Below, piece by piece: positions 43,601 to 57,260 of a stretch of DNA of 64,000 bases. Both the position numbers and the translations under genes were made by a program. Below the pieces are notes generated by a model. It made no database searches. It saw only the letters and a list, made by a program, of their open reading frames with translations, and was not told the DNA's origin. This stretch comes from Symsagittifera roscoffensis (Eukaryota > Xenacoelomorpha > Acoela > Convolutidae): positions 6,978,386 to 7,042,385 of the forward strand of contig NC_087063.1 in assembly GCF_963678635.1 (NCBI RefSeq). The letters run 5' to 3'. How positions within the stretch are numbered: position 1 is the stretch's first letter; every line of letters starts with the position of its first letter.

Positions 43601-45560
43601 TCATGTGTCGACTCTGTCGCCTCAAATGGACCCTGATAAACCCATGTGTCGACTATGTCGAAAACAATTGACCCTGATTGGCTCATATGTCGACTCTTTC
43701 GACTAAAATCGACCCAGATATGCTCAGGTTTTGACTCTGTCGAATGAAATTGACCCTGATATGATCATGTGTCGACTCTGTCCACCCAAAAAAAATGGAC
43801 ATTTATAAACCCATGTGTCGCCTCTGTAGAACGAAATTCAACCTGATCTGCTCATATGTCGATACTGTCGAATGAAATCGACGCAGATATGCTCAAGTTT
43901 CGACTCTGTCGAATGAAATCGACCCTGATATGATCATGTGTCGACTCTGTCGACTCAATGGACCCTGATAAACCCATGTGTCGACTCTGTAGAACAAAAT
44001 TTACCCTGATCTGCTCATGTGTCGATATTTTTGCCTAAAATCGACGCAGATATGCTCACTTTTCGACACTGTCGAATAAAATCGACCCGGATATGATCAT
44101 GTGTCGACTCTGTCGACTCAAATGGACCCTGATAAACCCATGTGTCGACTATGTCGAAAATAATTGACCCTGATTGGCTCATATGTCGACTCTTTCGACT
44201 AAAATCGACCCAGATATGCTCAGGTTTTGACTCTGTCGAATGAAATTGACCCTGATATGATCATGTGTCGACTCTGTCCACCCAAAAAAAATGGACATTT
44301 ATAAACCCATGTGTCGCCTCTGTAGAACGAAATTCAACCTGATCTGCTCATATGTCGATACTGTCGAATGAAATCGACGCAGATATGCTCAAGTTTCGAC
44401 TCTGTCGAATGAAATCGACCCTGATATGATCATGTGTCGACTCTGTCGACTCAATGGACCCTGATAAACCCATGTGACGACTCTGTAGAACAAAATTTAC
44501 CCTGATCTGCTCATGTGTCGATATTTTTGCCTGAAATTGATGCAGATTTGCTCAAGTTTCGACTCTGTCGAATGAAATCGACCCTGATATGATCATGTGT
44601 CGAATCTGTCGACTCAAATGGACCCTTATAAACCCATATGTCGACTCTGTAGAACAAAATTCACCCTGATTTGCTGATATGTCGACACTGTCGAATGAAA
44701 TCGACGCAGATATGCTCAGGTTTCGACTCTGTGGAATGAAATTGACACTGATATGATCACGTTTCGACTCTGTCGACTCAAATGGACCCTGATAAACCCA
44801 TGTGTCGCCCCTATAGAACAAAATTCACCCTGATCTGCTGATGTGTCGACACTGTCGAATGAAATCGACGCAGATATTCTCAGGTTTCGACTCTGTCGAG
44901 TAAAATTGACCCTGATATAATCACGTGTCGACTCTGTCAACTCAAAAGATTCCTGATAAACACATGTGTCGGTCGACTCTGTCGAAAAGAATTGACTGTG
45001 ATATGCTCATAACCGACACTGTCCAGTGAAATTGCCTCTGATATGAACATTTGTCGATTCTGCCGACTAAAACCGACCTGATATGCTCATGTGTTGACTC
45101 TGTCAAATGAAATTGACCCTAATTGGATCATGTGTTGACTCTGTCGACTCTGATTGAGACTGATATACCCATTTGTTAACTCTGTCGAAAAGAATTGACT
45201 GTGATATGCTCATAAGGCGACACTGTCCAGTGAAATTGACCCTGATATGATTATTTGTCGACTCTGCCGACTAAAACCGACCCTGAAATGCTGATGTGTT
45301 GACTCTGTCAAATGAAATTGACCCTAATTGGCTCAAATGTCGACTCTGTCGACTGTGATTGACCCCGATTGTCACTGGTGTCAAAATTGTTGACTGCGTT
45401 TGATCATGATTTTTTCATGTGTCGACTGTGTCGACCCTGATCGACCCTGATTGGCTCATATGTCGACTCTGTCGACTGAAATCAACGCAGATATGAAATT
45501 GACGCAGAATGCTCAGCTTTTGATTCTGTCAAATGAAATTGACCCCGATTTCTCGAAAAA
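40642..45560. repeat. 41-bp satellite with higher-order structure
   Basis: The monomer is about 41 bp (for example ggaccctgataaacccatgt followed by gtcgactctgtagaacaaaat), always centred on (G)TCGACTCTGTCGA. Adjacent monomers alternate in type (TGATATGATCATG, TGATAAACCCATG, TGATCTGCTCATG, AGATATGCTCAGG), and groups of three to six types recur, so higher-order units are present. One block, 43730-44020, is nearly duplicated at 44220-44520. At 42003-42117 a truncated piece of the 0.85-kb block described next interrupts the array. Short open frames in the array are satellite translations. Confidence 0.95.
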
Positions 45561-48500
45561 AAACGTGATAGCTTTGTTAGTTAAAATTGTTGTGAGCGTG
45601 ACATTTTTTCTAAGTTGTAGGTGACATTTTTTTTTCATTAAGCAGCCAGAGGCCTAGCCCAGTTTTTTAAGGTTAACATGACGTGGGGGCGTGATGGAGG
45701 GGGTGTGGGGTTGTGGGGGAGGGAAAAGAGGTGGTTTAGCAAGGAGTGTGCCGGATCGTTCAGTTATCATTATGAACGCAATGATGCTTCAATTTGCTAT
45801 TTTTGGTGGTCTCATTGCATCATAGTCTTCGTTGTCCAATAGCTTTTACATTATAGGGCTGCGGTTTCTCCCCCACAGCTATAAATCTTTTGTTTGCATT
45901 TCAGATCTTCTTTGATTCTCAATCTTTTTACGTCATCTTTATATACCATCATCAACCAGAATATCGTCAACCAGAATCTACTATAGACCAACCATCATCA
46001 GCACTCAACTACAGCCTTCCGGTGATTTTAAGTGATTTTAAACAATTCTGATAAAATTTTTGTAATGTATTTGTTGATGAATTAATGATAATGTTCAATT
46101 ATTTGCTATAAATCTAGAATATGAATAAATAACTGGCATAATTTTATTGTTTTTTTTTCAGATTTTTTCGCTCTTTTTTCTTTCCGCTCGTGGTCGGAAA
46201 TTTTGTTGTCATGCATTGATAGCTATAAAATGAACAATCAATCTCAGCGTTTGATGAAATAATCCATCTGTTTTTTTTCCAATGTCTATGATAATCTGCA
46301 AAGCGCCATGATAAAAGAGGCCCAGGTAATTTTGGTAATTCAAGGTTTAGTGTAGGTATGAGGTTTGGGTATGGAGTTAGCGAGAACTTTGCATTTTTGG
46401 GTGGACTGAAATTAACCCTGATCTGCTCATGTGTCGACTCTGTCAAATGAAATTGACCCCGATTTCTCGAAAAAAAAGATGATAGCTTTGCTAGTTAAAA
46501 TTGTTGTGAGCGTGAAGTTTTTTCTAAGTTTTAGATGTCATTTTTTTAGTTAACAAGCCAGAGGCCTAGCCCAATTATATAAGGTTAAGATGACGTGGGA
46601 GCGGGTTGAAGGGGTTGTGGGGCTGAAGGGGAGGGAAAAAGAGGTGGTTTAGCAATGAGGGTACCGGATCGTTCAGTTATTATTACGAACGAAATGGTGT
46701 TTAGATTTGCAATTTTGGTGGTCTCATTGCAACATTTTCTTCGTTGTCCAATAGCTTTCACATTAGGCGGCTGCAGTTTTTGTCCCAATTTAGGGTAAAT
46801 AATCCCCCCTCAGCTATTATTTTTGTTTGCATTTCAGATCTTGTTTGATTCTCAATCTTTTTAAGTCATATTTATATACCATCATCAACCACAGAATATC
46901 GTCAACCAAATCTACTATGAACCAACAATCATATGCACTCAACTACAGGCTTCCGGTGCTTTTAAATGAATTTAAACATTTTTGATAAACATTTTGTGAT
47001 GTATTTTTGATGAATTAATTATTATGTTGAAATATTTGCTATACATCTTGAATCTGAATAAATAACTGGCACACTTTTATTGATTTCATTCGGATTTTTT
47101 CGCTTTTGTTTTCTTTTCACTCCGTGGTCAGATGTTTTGCTGTCATGCAGTGATAGCTGTAAAATGAACAATCAATTACAGCGTTTGATGATTACTCCAT
47201 CTGTTTTTTTTTTCCAATATCCATGCTAATCTGCAAAATGCCATGATAAGAGAAGCCCAGGCACTTTTTGTACTTCAAGGTTTAGTGTAGGTACGAGGTT
47301 TGGGTATGAAGTTAGCGAGCATTTTGCATTTTTGGGTTGACTGAAATTAACCCTGATCTGCTCATGTGTCGACTCTGTCGACTAAAACTGACCCTGATAT
47401 GCTCATGTGTTGACTCTGTCTAATGAAATCGACCCTGACTGGCTCATGTGTCGACTCTGTCGACTGTGATTGACCCTAATTGTCACTGGTGTCGAAATTG
47501 TTGACTGCATTTGATCATCATTGCTTCATGTGTCGACTGTGTCGACCTGGGCGACACTGTTTGGCTCATATGTCGATTCTGTTGACTGAAATCGACGCAG
47601 ATATGCTCAGCTTTTGACTCTGTCAAGTGAAAATGACCCCAAAATCTAAAAAAAAAAAGAAATGCGCTAGCTTTGCTAGTTAAAATTGTTGTGAGCGTGA
47701 CCTTCTTTTGAGTTGTAGGTGACATTTGTTTTAGTTAACCAGCCTGATGCCTAGCACAATTATTTAAGGTTAACTTGACGTGGGAGCGGATTGGATGGAG
47801 TGTGGGGTTGTGGGCGATGAAAAGAATTGGTTTAGCAAGGAGGGTGCAGGATTGTTTAGTTATTATTCGAACGAAGTGTTGTTTCAATTTGCTCGTTTTG
47901 GTAGTCTCATTGCATCATATTCTTTGTTGTCCAATAGCTTTCACATTAGGCGGCTGCGATTTTTGTCCCATTTTAGTGTAAATAATCCCCCACAGCTATT
48001 AAGGTCGTGTTTGCATTTCAGATCTTGTTTGATTCTCAATCATCTTAAGTCATCTTTATATACCATCATCAACCAGAATATCGTCAACCAGAATCTTTGT
48101 GATGTATTTTTTGATGAACTAAATAAAATGTTCATATATTTGCCATAAATCTAGAATCTGAACAAATAACTGGCACAATTTTATTGTTTTTTTTAATCAG
48201 ATTTTTTTCTTTTGTTTTTTTCTGCTCCGTGACCGGATATTTTGTTGTCATGCAGTGATAGCTGTAAAATGAACACTCAATCACAGCGTCTGATGACTTA
48301 TTCCATCTGTTTTTTTTCCAATATCTATGATAATCTGCAAAACGCCATGATAAAATGAGCCCAGGCACTTTTTGTTATTCAAGGTTTCTTGTAGGTATGA
48401 GGTTTGGCATGAAGTTAGCGAGAATTTTGCATTATTGGGTGGACTGAAATTAACCCTGATCTGCTCATGTGTCGACTCTGTTGAATGAAATTGACCCTTA

Positions 48501-49870
48501 TATGCTCATGGGTCGACTCTGTCGACTAAAAGCGACCCTGATATGCTGATGTGTTGTTTCTGTCTACTGTGATTAACCCTGATTATCACATGTTTCGAAA
48601 TTGTTGACTGCGTTTGATGATGATTGCTTGATGTGTCGATTGTGTCGAACTTGATCGACCCTGATTGGCTCATATGTCGACTCTGTTGACTGAAATTGAC
48701 CCTAATATTCTCATGGGTCGACTCTGTCGACTAAAACCTACCCTGATATGCTCATGTGTTGACTCTGTTGAATGTAATCGACCCTGATTGGCTCATATGT
48801 CGACTCTGTCGACTGTGATTGACCCCGATTGTCACTGGTGTCAAAATTGTTGACTGCGTTTGATCATGATTTTTTCATGTGTGGACTGTGTTGACCCTGA
48901 TCGACCCTGATTGGCTCATATGTCGACTCTGTCGACTGAAATCGACGCAGATATGAAATCGACGCAGAATGCTCAGCTTTTGATTCTGTCAAATGAAAAT
49001 GACCCCGATTTCTCGAAAAAAAAACGTGATAGCTTTGTTAGTTAAAATTGTTGTGAGCGTGACATTTTTTCTAAGTTGTAGGTGACATTTTTTTTTCATT
49101 AAGCAGCCAGAGGCCTAGCCCAGTTATTTAAGGGCAACATGAGGTGGGGCGGGTTGGAGGGGTTTGTGGGGTTTTGGGGGAAAGAAAAAGAGGTGGTTTA
49201 GCAATGCGTGTACCGGATCGTTCAGTTATTATTACGAACGAAATGGTGTTTCGATTTGCTCTTTTTGGTGGTTTCATTGCATCATATTCTTTGTTGTCCA
49301 ATAGCTTTCACATTAGGCGGCTGCGGTTTTTGTCCCAGTTTAGGGTAAATAATCCCCCACAGCTATTAATGTATTGTTGCATTTCAGATCTTGTTAGATT
49401 CTCATTTTTTTTACGTCATATTTATATATCATCATCAACCACAATATCGTCAGCCAGAATCTACTATGAACCAACAATCATCTGCACTCAACTGCAGACT
49501 TCCGGTGATTTTAAATGATTTTAAACATTTTGGATAAAACTTTTGTGATGTATTTTTTGATGAACTAAATATAATGTTCAAATATTTGCTATAAATCTAG
49601 AATCTGAATAAATAACTGGCACAATTTTATTGTTTAAATTCAGATTTTTTCGCTTTTGCTCCCTGGTCGGATGTTTTGTTGTCATGCAGTGATAGCTGTA
49701 AAATGAACAATCAATCACAGCGTTTGATGAATTAACCTAACCCATCTGCATTTTTTCATTTTCTATAATAATCTGCGAGAGCCATAATAAAAGTGGCATT
49801 CAAAGTTTCGTGTAGATATGAAGTTTGGGTACCAAATTAGCGAGAATTTTGAATTTTTGGGCAGGTTATT
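45561..49870. repeat. Composite array: 0.85-kb blocks alternating with satellite
   Basis: Four copies of a non-satellite block (about 45561-46405, 46461-47340, 47645-48440, 49015-49870) are separated by 1-14 satellite monomers. Each block begins agctttg.tagttaaaattgttgtgagcg, contains aggcctagccca, gtccaatagctttca.atta, a cag acceptor-like tttgcatttcagatctt, a catcatcaacca stretch and gaataaataactggcac (poly-A-signal-like). The blocks may derive from a processed or spliced transcript that became part of the satellite. No block has a conserved long reading frame. Confidence 0.85.
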
Positions 49871-50633
49871 TATACTGAAAATTAATATTTAAACAAAACA
49901 ATTTCTTATAATGATTCACCCCAAGTTTCATGGGATGATTTTTGTAATAATTAGATAGCAGAGCGAATCTTTTAAATTGAGTGTAAATAAAGTCAGTCTG
50001 TCAAAAACTTCGATGATTTGCTTTTAAAAAACCTTGAAGTTTTTGTTTATTTACAGTCTATAATTCTGTGTTCTGTCTTGTTTTTCCAATTTATCTCTTT
50101 TCTGAATGTTGTTCACTTTTCAAGACATTTCCTTGCGGTAGTTTTCGGAACGAATGAAAAGGGCTAGAAAATTTTTTTCCAATCTGAGCTTCGATTCATC
50201 ACTGAGAGTGTCGTTTTTTTCAGATTGACTTTATATTTCAAAATGTCTTTTTTGGGATACAGCAGCTCATGGCAAAACGTCGCGATAAAATTCGCCCAGG
50301 CACTTTTTGTATTTCAAGGTTTTGTGTAGGTATGAGGTTTGGGGTGGGTATAAAATTTTCGAGCTTTATGAAATCAGCATTTATCATGAAAGTTAGTTTA
50401 TAAACAGAATAGGTTAATTCAATGCTTTCATTCTAACCGATTAAAAGATTTGGAGTTTGAGGAGCTGCCGTTCGACGAGGAACAAGTTTAAAAAAATCTT
50501 GCCCTGAAGAGGAAAATGAGTGCTTCCTCACAGTTATTCTCGAAGGCCCCGATTGAACAGGTATCAAGGGTTTCTAGGAAGTAATCAGAAACTTTATTCT
50601 AAAGGATACAAAAGTCCAACGGATCCAAAAGCC
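49871..50633. other. Non-coding DNA right of the composite array
   Basis: It contains one diverged fragment of the 0.85-kb block at about 50270-50345 (gcccaggcactttttgtatt, tcaaggttttgtgtaggtatgag). Nothing else was recognised. Confidence 0.5.
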
Positions 50634-50955
50634 CGTCACGCTATCTTATTTTCGGCCGGATAGATTCGTGCAACTTCTTAGTCTAATACCGATCCTAATC
50701 TTACTCTTATATCTCTTAGTCTCAATAGATCTAGAGCATACTAGTTTGTTACTAATGGTCTCTTGGAGAAAGCAACAAGGTTGTAAGTTAAATTCAATAT
50801 GCTCTGGTGCTGAAATTACAAGTAATTTCAGCACTTACAAATATGTGGGTTGTTTGTTAGATGGAGTGTGATTGGCTAGTCTTTAATATTTTATAGGGAT
50901 AAAATATCTAAGTTATAACCAATAATAATATATAGTTTGGATCAGGTTCCACAAT
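50634..50955. repeat. Dispersed repeat, copy 2 (other copy 1098-1453)
   Basis: Matches 1098-1453 with two short indels and keeps the perfect 11-bp hairpin (TGCTGAAATTA / TAATTTCAGCA). The presence of two well-preserved copies 49 kb apart suggests recent mobility. The element type is unknown. Confidence 0.7.
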
Positions 50956-52529
50956 CGTTTTATAAATCTTTCTTACTTTTGCAGTTTAGATTGCGTGTGG
51001 TGAAGAATAATTTTCCAAAAAAACTAAACTAAGCAAACCTATGAAATCAATAGTTCGGACACTTCAAAACATTGTTTAGTGATTGCATTGCTACGCTCCT
51101 AAAATTTTGAAAAGAGTTTCTTATTTTCTCAAAAACTAATAAAGATTTTTTAAAACATTGAAAGTCAGGACAATAAAACTTCATTCAAACATGAACAAAA
51201 ACTTCTTTTTAAAGAATGTTTCCCTTAACTTAATTTTTCTCTAATGTCTGAAATCTAACCTCAGAGGAACTCATATTTATAGCAATTTATTCCAAGAAAA
51301 CTATTTAAATTTGAGATAATTAAAATTAAAAAAATTTTCCGCAAGCCTATTAGTTTACAATCTAAAGTTAAAACTAAACTTACCCATGAGCAAAAAATAG
51401 TGCGAAAAATTTCGACTGTTGTTCAATTATTGCTTTGCTACTCTCTATAGGAGCCTAGCTGTTCTTAAATAGGTATTTGTAGGTTAATTACGTGATTTAT
51501 ATGAAATTTTCAGTTCTTAGATAAAAAACTGTAGGCTAGAGTGTAAAGTGGTCAAATGTAAAAGCAATTGCAAGTGGACCAAAGAAACAGCCTACTTGAT
51601 TGATTTTGGCCCATAGTACAGCTTTTCTAATTGTATTTTGCATTTCAAAAATTTGTTTCACTATTTTTTTTTATTAGCTTTGAAATTCAGACTAATTCAC
51701 ATGAGCTTTGAAGTTTCAATTGAGTTCAATACCCGCAACAGAATGCTGATTGAGATGAACTTTAATCGAGAGCAGTTTTTCCTTCATGATTTTTTTTCAT
51801 TCTTTTTTCTTAGTAAAAAATAACAATATGTTCACTTTATCTCTTTTTTTCTCTCATTAAAAGATCAATTTTTTTTACCGAAGTTATTGCAGTTCGTAGT
51901 TAATAAGTAGATTCACAACTCTGATGGTTTAACAATTTTTTGAAAGTATGTGTACAACAACCCTGCGTGAAGGTCCAAAATTGCAACCTAAATCGTCTAC
52001 TTTGTTCAGATCGATTATTCTGGTCCAAGGTTTTGTTTCTAAATTTGAGACTGAATGCAGGACTCGTTTTGGATAGTTTGTGTAACCAATTTTAATAGAC
52101 TTGTCAATCCTAATACATTACTGCCATACTTCAGCCAGAAGCTTAGCGACCTCCAAAAACTTGTATGTATTAACTTTCCCAGTTGTTTTTTTTCACTGAA
52201 AGACAAGTCAACTTCGCAGTATAAAGACTGACTCGCTTTACCGCATCAACTCGAAACAAAAGACAGCTCATAAAAAAATTTGAGGAGTTGGAAACCTCCC
52301 AAAGCCTAAAATTGAAAAAAGGTATTGGTAAGTAGCAAACTTTTGATCCATTTCTTTCCCCTTTCATTTCAGCTTGGAGTGGTTTTGTGCACGTGAAGCA
52401 GTGTTTACTGCTACTTTAGGTTGTTTTGCTCAGAATTTAAAGTCTTGTAGCTCTTTTTTTTGCGAAAAATCAATGCACTAAACCATTCTGAGTTATTGTT
52501 CCGACTTTCGAACATTTATGCTTGCGGTG
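50956..52529. other. AT-rich DNA, no gene recognised
   Basis: Short frames exist but none shows a recognisable motif or splice context. Nothing structured was noticed. Confidence 0.4.
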
Positions 52530-53420
52530 TATTTATTTATTCAGTCATTTTTTGGCGACCAAAATGATAATTTTTGGCAAACGTTTTTTAGTACACTATA
52601 AAAGTTATTGACTCCCAGAAATCAAATATAAGGAGATATTTTAATTGCGATTTTTTGTGCAAAATTCTGGAAGTGTATAAATTGCCAATTTGCCCATGCT
52701 CTGGGCTAATTTATGCACATTGAGAAGATTTCATTTAAACGGCTAACAGCATAAGGCGAACTCTTTATGCGTGGCGAACTATCCTGCACCACAAAATTGT
52801 TCCAAATTGAATGGATGCTAGCTAAACCGTTGTATCGATTTTGTGCGACTCAACTTTTTTAAACTTGATTTTTGATTTTGTATAAAACTTATAGTTTTTC
52901 AATTTTTTTTGCCTGAAAAATATTCTATTTAGATTAGGGGGCAGTCTGGTTTGTTTTTGCAAGTTTTTTTTATTTTGAGTTAACGTATTACGAGATAAAT
53001 TATGCTTGAACCAATTTGGTAGAGTTTTTGTTCATACTTTCGAAGAAAATATGGATTATACATGCCTGGAGTGGTTTTTTTGAGCCGACTTTCCAAGAAA
53101 ACGGAATATTTTTGCTCGTTGTGGTTTTTCGTTATTCAATCACTTTTTGCCGATCATAATAAAATTATATTTCTCAACAAAAAAAAAAATTTATACTGCC
53201 TTGAAGATATCGACTTCCTGATTTCAAATTTAACATCCGATTATTTTTTGTTAAGTTCTAGGGGTCTGAAAAATTGCCAAATTGGCTATGTTCTGGACCA
53301 AAATATGCGCATTTTGTTGAGTTTATTCATATTTCTGAGAGTGTAACGCAAATTGTTAATACCGCGCAAGAAAAATCATTCCAAATTGAATTGAGGCTAG
53401 CTAATCGGATCGGTCAAATT
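52530..53420. repeat. Diverged tandem duplication
   Basis: Segments of about 300 bp at 52530-52840 and 53110-53420 align with many substitutions. Shared landmarks are attcag/caatcattttttg.cga, gaaattgccaa.ttggcc/tat, ttctgg..aatatgc.cattt, tccaaattgaatggatgctagctaa and its counterpart. It is old and non-coding. Confidence 0.55.
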
Positions 53421-54055
53421 AACTTTGCACCACTCAATATTTCACACTTCGATATTGTCGAAAATTTATATGTTTTCCCAAAAACTATGTTTTCGATATT
53501 TTTCCCCAAAAACCATTCGTGAATTAAGGAACAGTGTAGTTTTTATGGCTATTACAAAGAAAACCGTTTCAAATCCAGACAATTAGACTGGAGGTATTTG
53601 AGACTAATTGCGATTAAATTATTCGCTCAGACAAACAATGACACTACACGATGCACGATGATTTGGCACGAGTGGTAAACTTTCAAGATTTAGCGTTTTC
53701 CGCGCGTTTCTGGACATTTTCTGTCTTGTCTGTCTGATATCAGTAAAAGTTCTCACAATGTCTCACAGAAATAAATACCCCCAGACTATTTAAATACGGG
53801 AAAACCAACCATATTGAAAACTAAGAACTAAGAAAAATTGCAATATAATTGAGTGATATCATCGATCCAATCATTAATCTTCAAAATCCGCAGTGTCTGT
53901 GAATTCCAGATTATTTAAATTTAAGGGTTTTTTGAAGTTTATGTTGCAGAATTCATGTTGAGTTTCGTAACGTTTTTTCTGGCTTTTTGGGATACTGCTT
54001 TCTTTGTCAATTTTGTCGAAGCTTTGCTTTCCATATTTGTGTAAGAAAACATTAT
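53421..54055. other. Spacer, no gene recognised
   Basis: The only frame is a short minus-strand one (53874-54059) without a motif. I see nothing else. Confidence 0.4.
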
Positions 54056-55660
54056 TCATTCATAATTTCAAGACCCTTTTAAAAAACTTCTCTGACTTTC
54101 ACTTGACTTTCAGCCAATTGATACTCAGTTTATGAAAAACTGTATTCGACATCGAAATATGACATTGAATTGAAAATCTTGTCAAGTGATAAATTTGAAA
54201 ATTTTTAAGTTAAAATACTTTTTGGAAAAAAATAGTGTCTATTTGGGTTTCATCAGAAACCGCAAATTTTCCTTAGCTGCCCTGAATAAAAAAAACCTCT
54301 TTCATTTCTCGCCACAATTATCAAAATCTCTCGATCGAAAAAATGCGACATCAACTTCAGCTAAAACAAGATCGGCTGTGTTTGCATTCAGCTATGAGCA
54401 CATGTATTTCAGAATCAGGAATCTAGTTCGTATTGCGATAGGCTCGGGTCAACAAAAACCAATCTATTCTCCATTGTATTGGAGTAGCATTAAGTATTAT
54501 ACCATTATTTTTGTTTCAAACTATCGATGAAATAAAGCTCAAACAATGTCTGATATCTAGTTAAATCAAAAATCATGAGCTATTTCAGCACAAATTCACC
54601 AAATGATGTAACTCTGCGATAAACGCTCACTTTTTTACTATCGTTTTCTTCTAGTTTTTGTGCACTATACGATTTTTTTGCACCTGCTTTTTTTACGGTG
54701 TTCAAGATTTTGTTTGTGGTTTTAAATTTTTTGCTACCATCGATCAATTTAGTACAAAAACAATTGCCGTGATGAAACTTAATTCAGTATTTTTGCAAAT
54801 AACTTGTCTGGGACAGCATTATGATTCCACCCGAAAAAGCTGAAGAAATTATTTCTGAAAATCAGGCTCGGCAAAAAATTCATATTCAGCGATTTGTTAA
54901 CAAGTTTCTAGTCATGCAAAATTTTCATAAACAGTTAAGAACAAAATAACTTCTGGATAAAAAACTCAATTTGTGCAATTTTATAAATAATTTTGGCGGT
55001 AGTTTTGTTATTTTAGATGATTATTTAAAAATATATTAATTCTTAATATATATTCATTCATAATTTCAAGACCCTTTTAAAAAACTTCTCTGACTTTCAC
55101 TTGATTTTCAGCCAATTGATACTCAGTTTATGAAAAACTGTATTCGACATCGAAATATGACATTGAATTGAAAATCTTGTCAAGTAATAAATTTGAAAGC
55201 TTCTAAGTTAAAATACGTTTTGGAAAAAAAATAGTGTCTGTTTGGGTTTCATCAGAAACCGCAAATTTTCCTTTGCTGCCCTGAATAAAAAAATCCTCTT
55301 TCATTTCTCGCCACAATTTTCAAATTCTCTCGATCGAAAAAATGCGACATCAACTTCAGCTAAAACAAGATCGGCTGTCTTTGCATTCAGCTATGAGCAC
55401 ATGTATTTCAGAATCAGGAATCTAGTTCGTATTGCGATAGGCTCGGGTCAACAAAAACCAATCTATTCTCCATTGTATTGGAAAAGCATTAAGTAATGTA
55501 CCATTGTTTTTGTTTCAAACCATCGATGCAATAAAGCTCAAACAATGTCTGATATCTAGTTAAATCGAAAATCATGAGGTATTTCAGCACAAATTCACCA
55601 AATGATGTAACTGTGCGATAAACGCTCACTTTTTTACTATCGTTTTATTTTAGTTTTATT
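54056..55660. repeat. Two tandem copies of a repeat of about 0.6 kb
   Basis: 54056-54650 and 55037-55660 are about 95% alike (both begin cattcataatttcaagaccc). The segment between them (54690-55020) recurs at about 61030-61360. A plus-strand frame in each copy reads NATSTSAKTRSAVFAFSYEH and IRNLVRIAIGSGQQKPIY and is preserved apart from its ends. It may be a relic exon or chance. I see no splice signals that would support expression. Confidence 0.7.
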
Positions 55661-55671
55661 ACGATCGGCAT

Positions 55672-57260
55672 AAATTTTTGATATTTAGTCTAACATCGAG
55701 CCTAACGCGATCAAGTAACGCTCGTTATATCAAAATTGGACTTAAAATGGGACCTAACTTGATTAGTTTTAAAAATCCAGGAGTTTTTTTTTCACCCTGG
55801 CAAAAGGCGTTGATTTTCCTCGTTTTTTTTTAGTAAACTGTGTTAAAATATTTAAATCCAGTACCTGTCACACAGTATTGGAAACTTCAGTGAACTTAAA
55901 TGACAGAACCCACTCCGTCTCTTTCCTCCTCGAACAAAAATCATTTTTTCGATGATTAAACTTTTCATTTTGAATAAGTAGAGTTATAACTCGCAAGAAA
56001 TTACAATTTCTTAAGTAAACAGCCTCAATAATAGTGTTCGTGTAGTACATTGTGTGTCTTAATACATCCATATTAAGAGGGCACTCATAGTTCAAACTGA
56101 GCTTCACAATTGCACTTCTGTTTTAGGTCTGTCGTGCGAGTGCAAAGTGAACTTCTCTATATTCACCCACATGGACAAAGATCATGAACTAGAATCAAAA
56201 AAATTATGTGTTCCAGGTATGTCGAATCGCGGGATGACAACCAATTTCTGGGCCGAGACATCGCCAATCCCTCAGACAACTGCGACCCATTCAGCAAGGC
56301 CTTCGACTAAAACCTCAACGAAACATTACCCGTAGTCCCTTGTGGAGTGATCGCAAACAATCTCTTCAATGACAATTACAAAGAACAGGATTTCTTTTTC
56401 TCCAGCAGTCAATTAAATTTAATGATATAACCAGTAATTTTTTAAAACACTTTTTCACACTAATTTTTTTTGAAGTTCTATTGTTACGCCTGCTTAAAAA
56501 CAATCATAGAAACACAGGTTACGGAAGCTCTGCATAAATCATTAAAAATTCGATTCCTTTTACATTTGTCATGGTTGAAAAACTGACGAAAAAAAATAAG
56601 AAACAAATCGTTTTCTGAAGAAACAAATCTTAAGAAAAAAGAAAAAACAAAAAAAATTGTAATTTTGTTTAAATTCAGTTAGCAAGCCTCTGCTGCTATA
56701 AAACTGCTAAAAATCTGAAGACAAAAAAAATCAGGATGGACTTTGAAATATATTTTTTACATTCATAATACTAATCGAATCATTTCTAAGATACACCTAT
56801 GAATATCATATATCACTCCAAACTATCCGTATTTTATATCTGGTACCTAATTTTGCAAGTAAAAATGCCAAAGCTTTTTTTCTACCCTTTTCATGATCAG
56901 AGCAAAATAAAATAAATTAGACTTAAAGTAAAAAATCATTGGCGAGGGATGAATTGAAAAATCTTGCCGTTCAGCTGGACTGTCTAGTCGAGGGGAGACC
57001 TTCAGTTCCGGTTCTTCTCCTCAAAACCGGTATTGCGAGAAGTGAAGACAAGAATCACAAATTCAAGAACCAGATTGGCACTGGAAGTTTGGAATCGCTT
57101 TTCACAGGAATGGCTCTTTTTTTTGGAAATTCAGGATATCGTTTTATTAATGAAGGTTGTTGAATGGTTTTTGAATTCCTTAACTTATTTCGACATCATG
57201 ACCTGAAGTTCACTGGTTTATGGATGTTTCAAATGAGATCTAAGCTAATTTAAGTGAACT
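55672..57260. repeat. Segmental duplication, copy 1 (other copy 62455-63880)
   Basis: The start (tttttgatatttagtctaac) and essentially all of the following 1.5 kb recur at 62455-63880 at high identity. The main difference is a deletion of about 172 bp in the second copy corresponding to 56161-56332. Both copies contain the TMEM30/CDC50 exons described separately. Confidence 0.85.
56127..57163 (+). pseudogene. TMEM30/CDC50 flippase-subunit gene, internal exons, copy 1
   Basis: CDC50/TMEM30 proteins escort P4-ATPase phospholipid flippases. After acceptor TCTGTTTTAG a frame (56127 on) reads LSCECKVNFSI, the conserved 'CxCxxxFxL' region of the ectodomain. After acceptor TGTGTTCCAG at 56216 another reads YVESRDDNQFLG, SDNCDPFSKAFD, a TAA at 56308-56310, then VVPCGVIANNLFNDNYKEQ. 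This equals the family's 'YVxSRDDxQLxG..CxP..PxAPCGxIANSxFND'. At 56939-57163 comes VPVLLLKTGIARSEDKNHKF then KNQIGTGSLES, matching 'xxKKGIAWxTDKxxKFxNP'. No first exon is present on this copy, and the central membrane-proximal region (YYGLxNFYQNHRR) is missing. It is disrupted, so a pseudogene. Confidence 0.8.

Noticed and set aside
40642-45560. CRISPR-like regular array
   Set aside because: Monomers are contiguous with no unique spacers, in a eukaryotic context; it is a satellite. Frames within it are satellite translations.
47775-49518. Frames MGADWMECG.. and MGRVGGVCG.. in the 0.85-kb blocks
   Set aside because: The shared end (SFHIRRLRFLS) reflects the repeated DNA. The four blocks do not keep one common frame.
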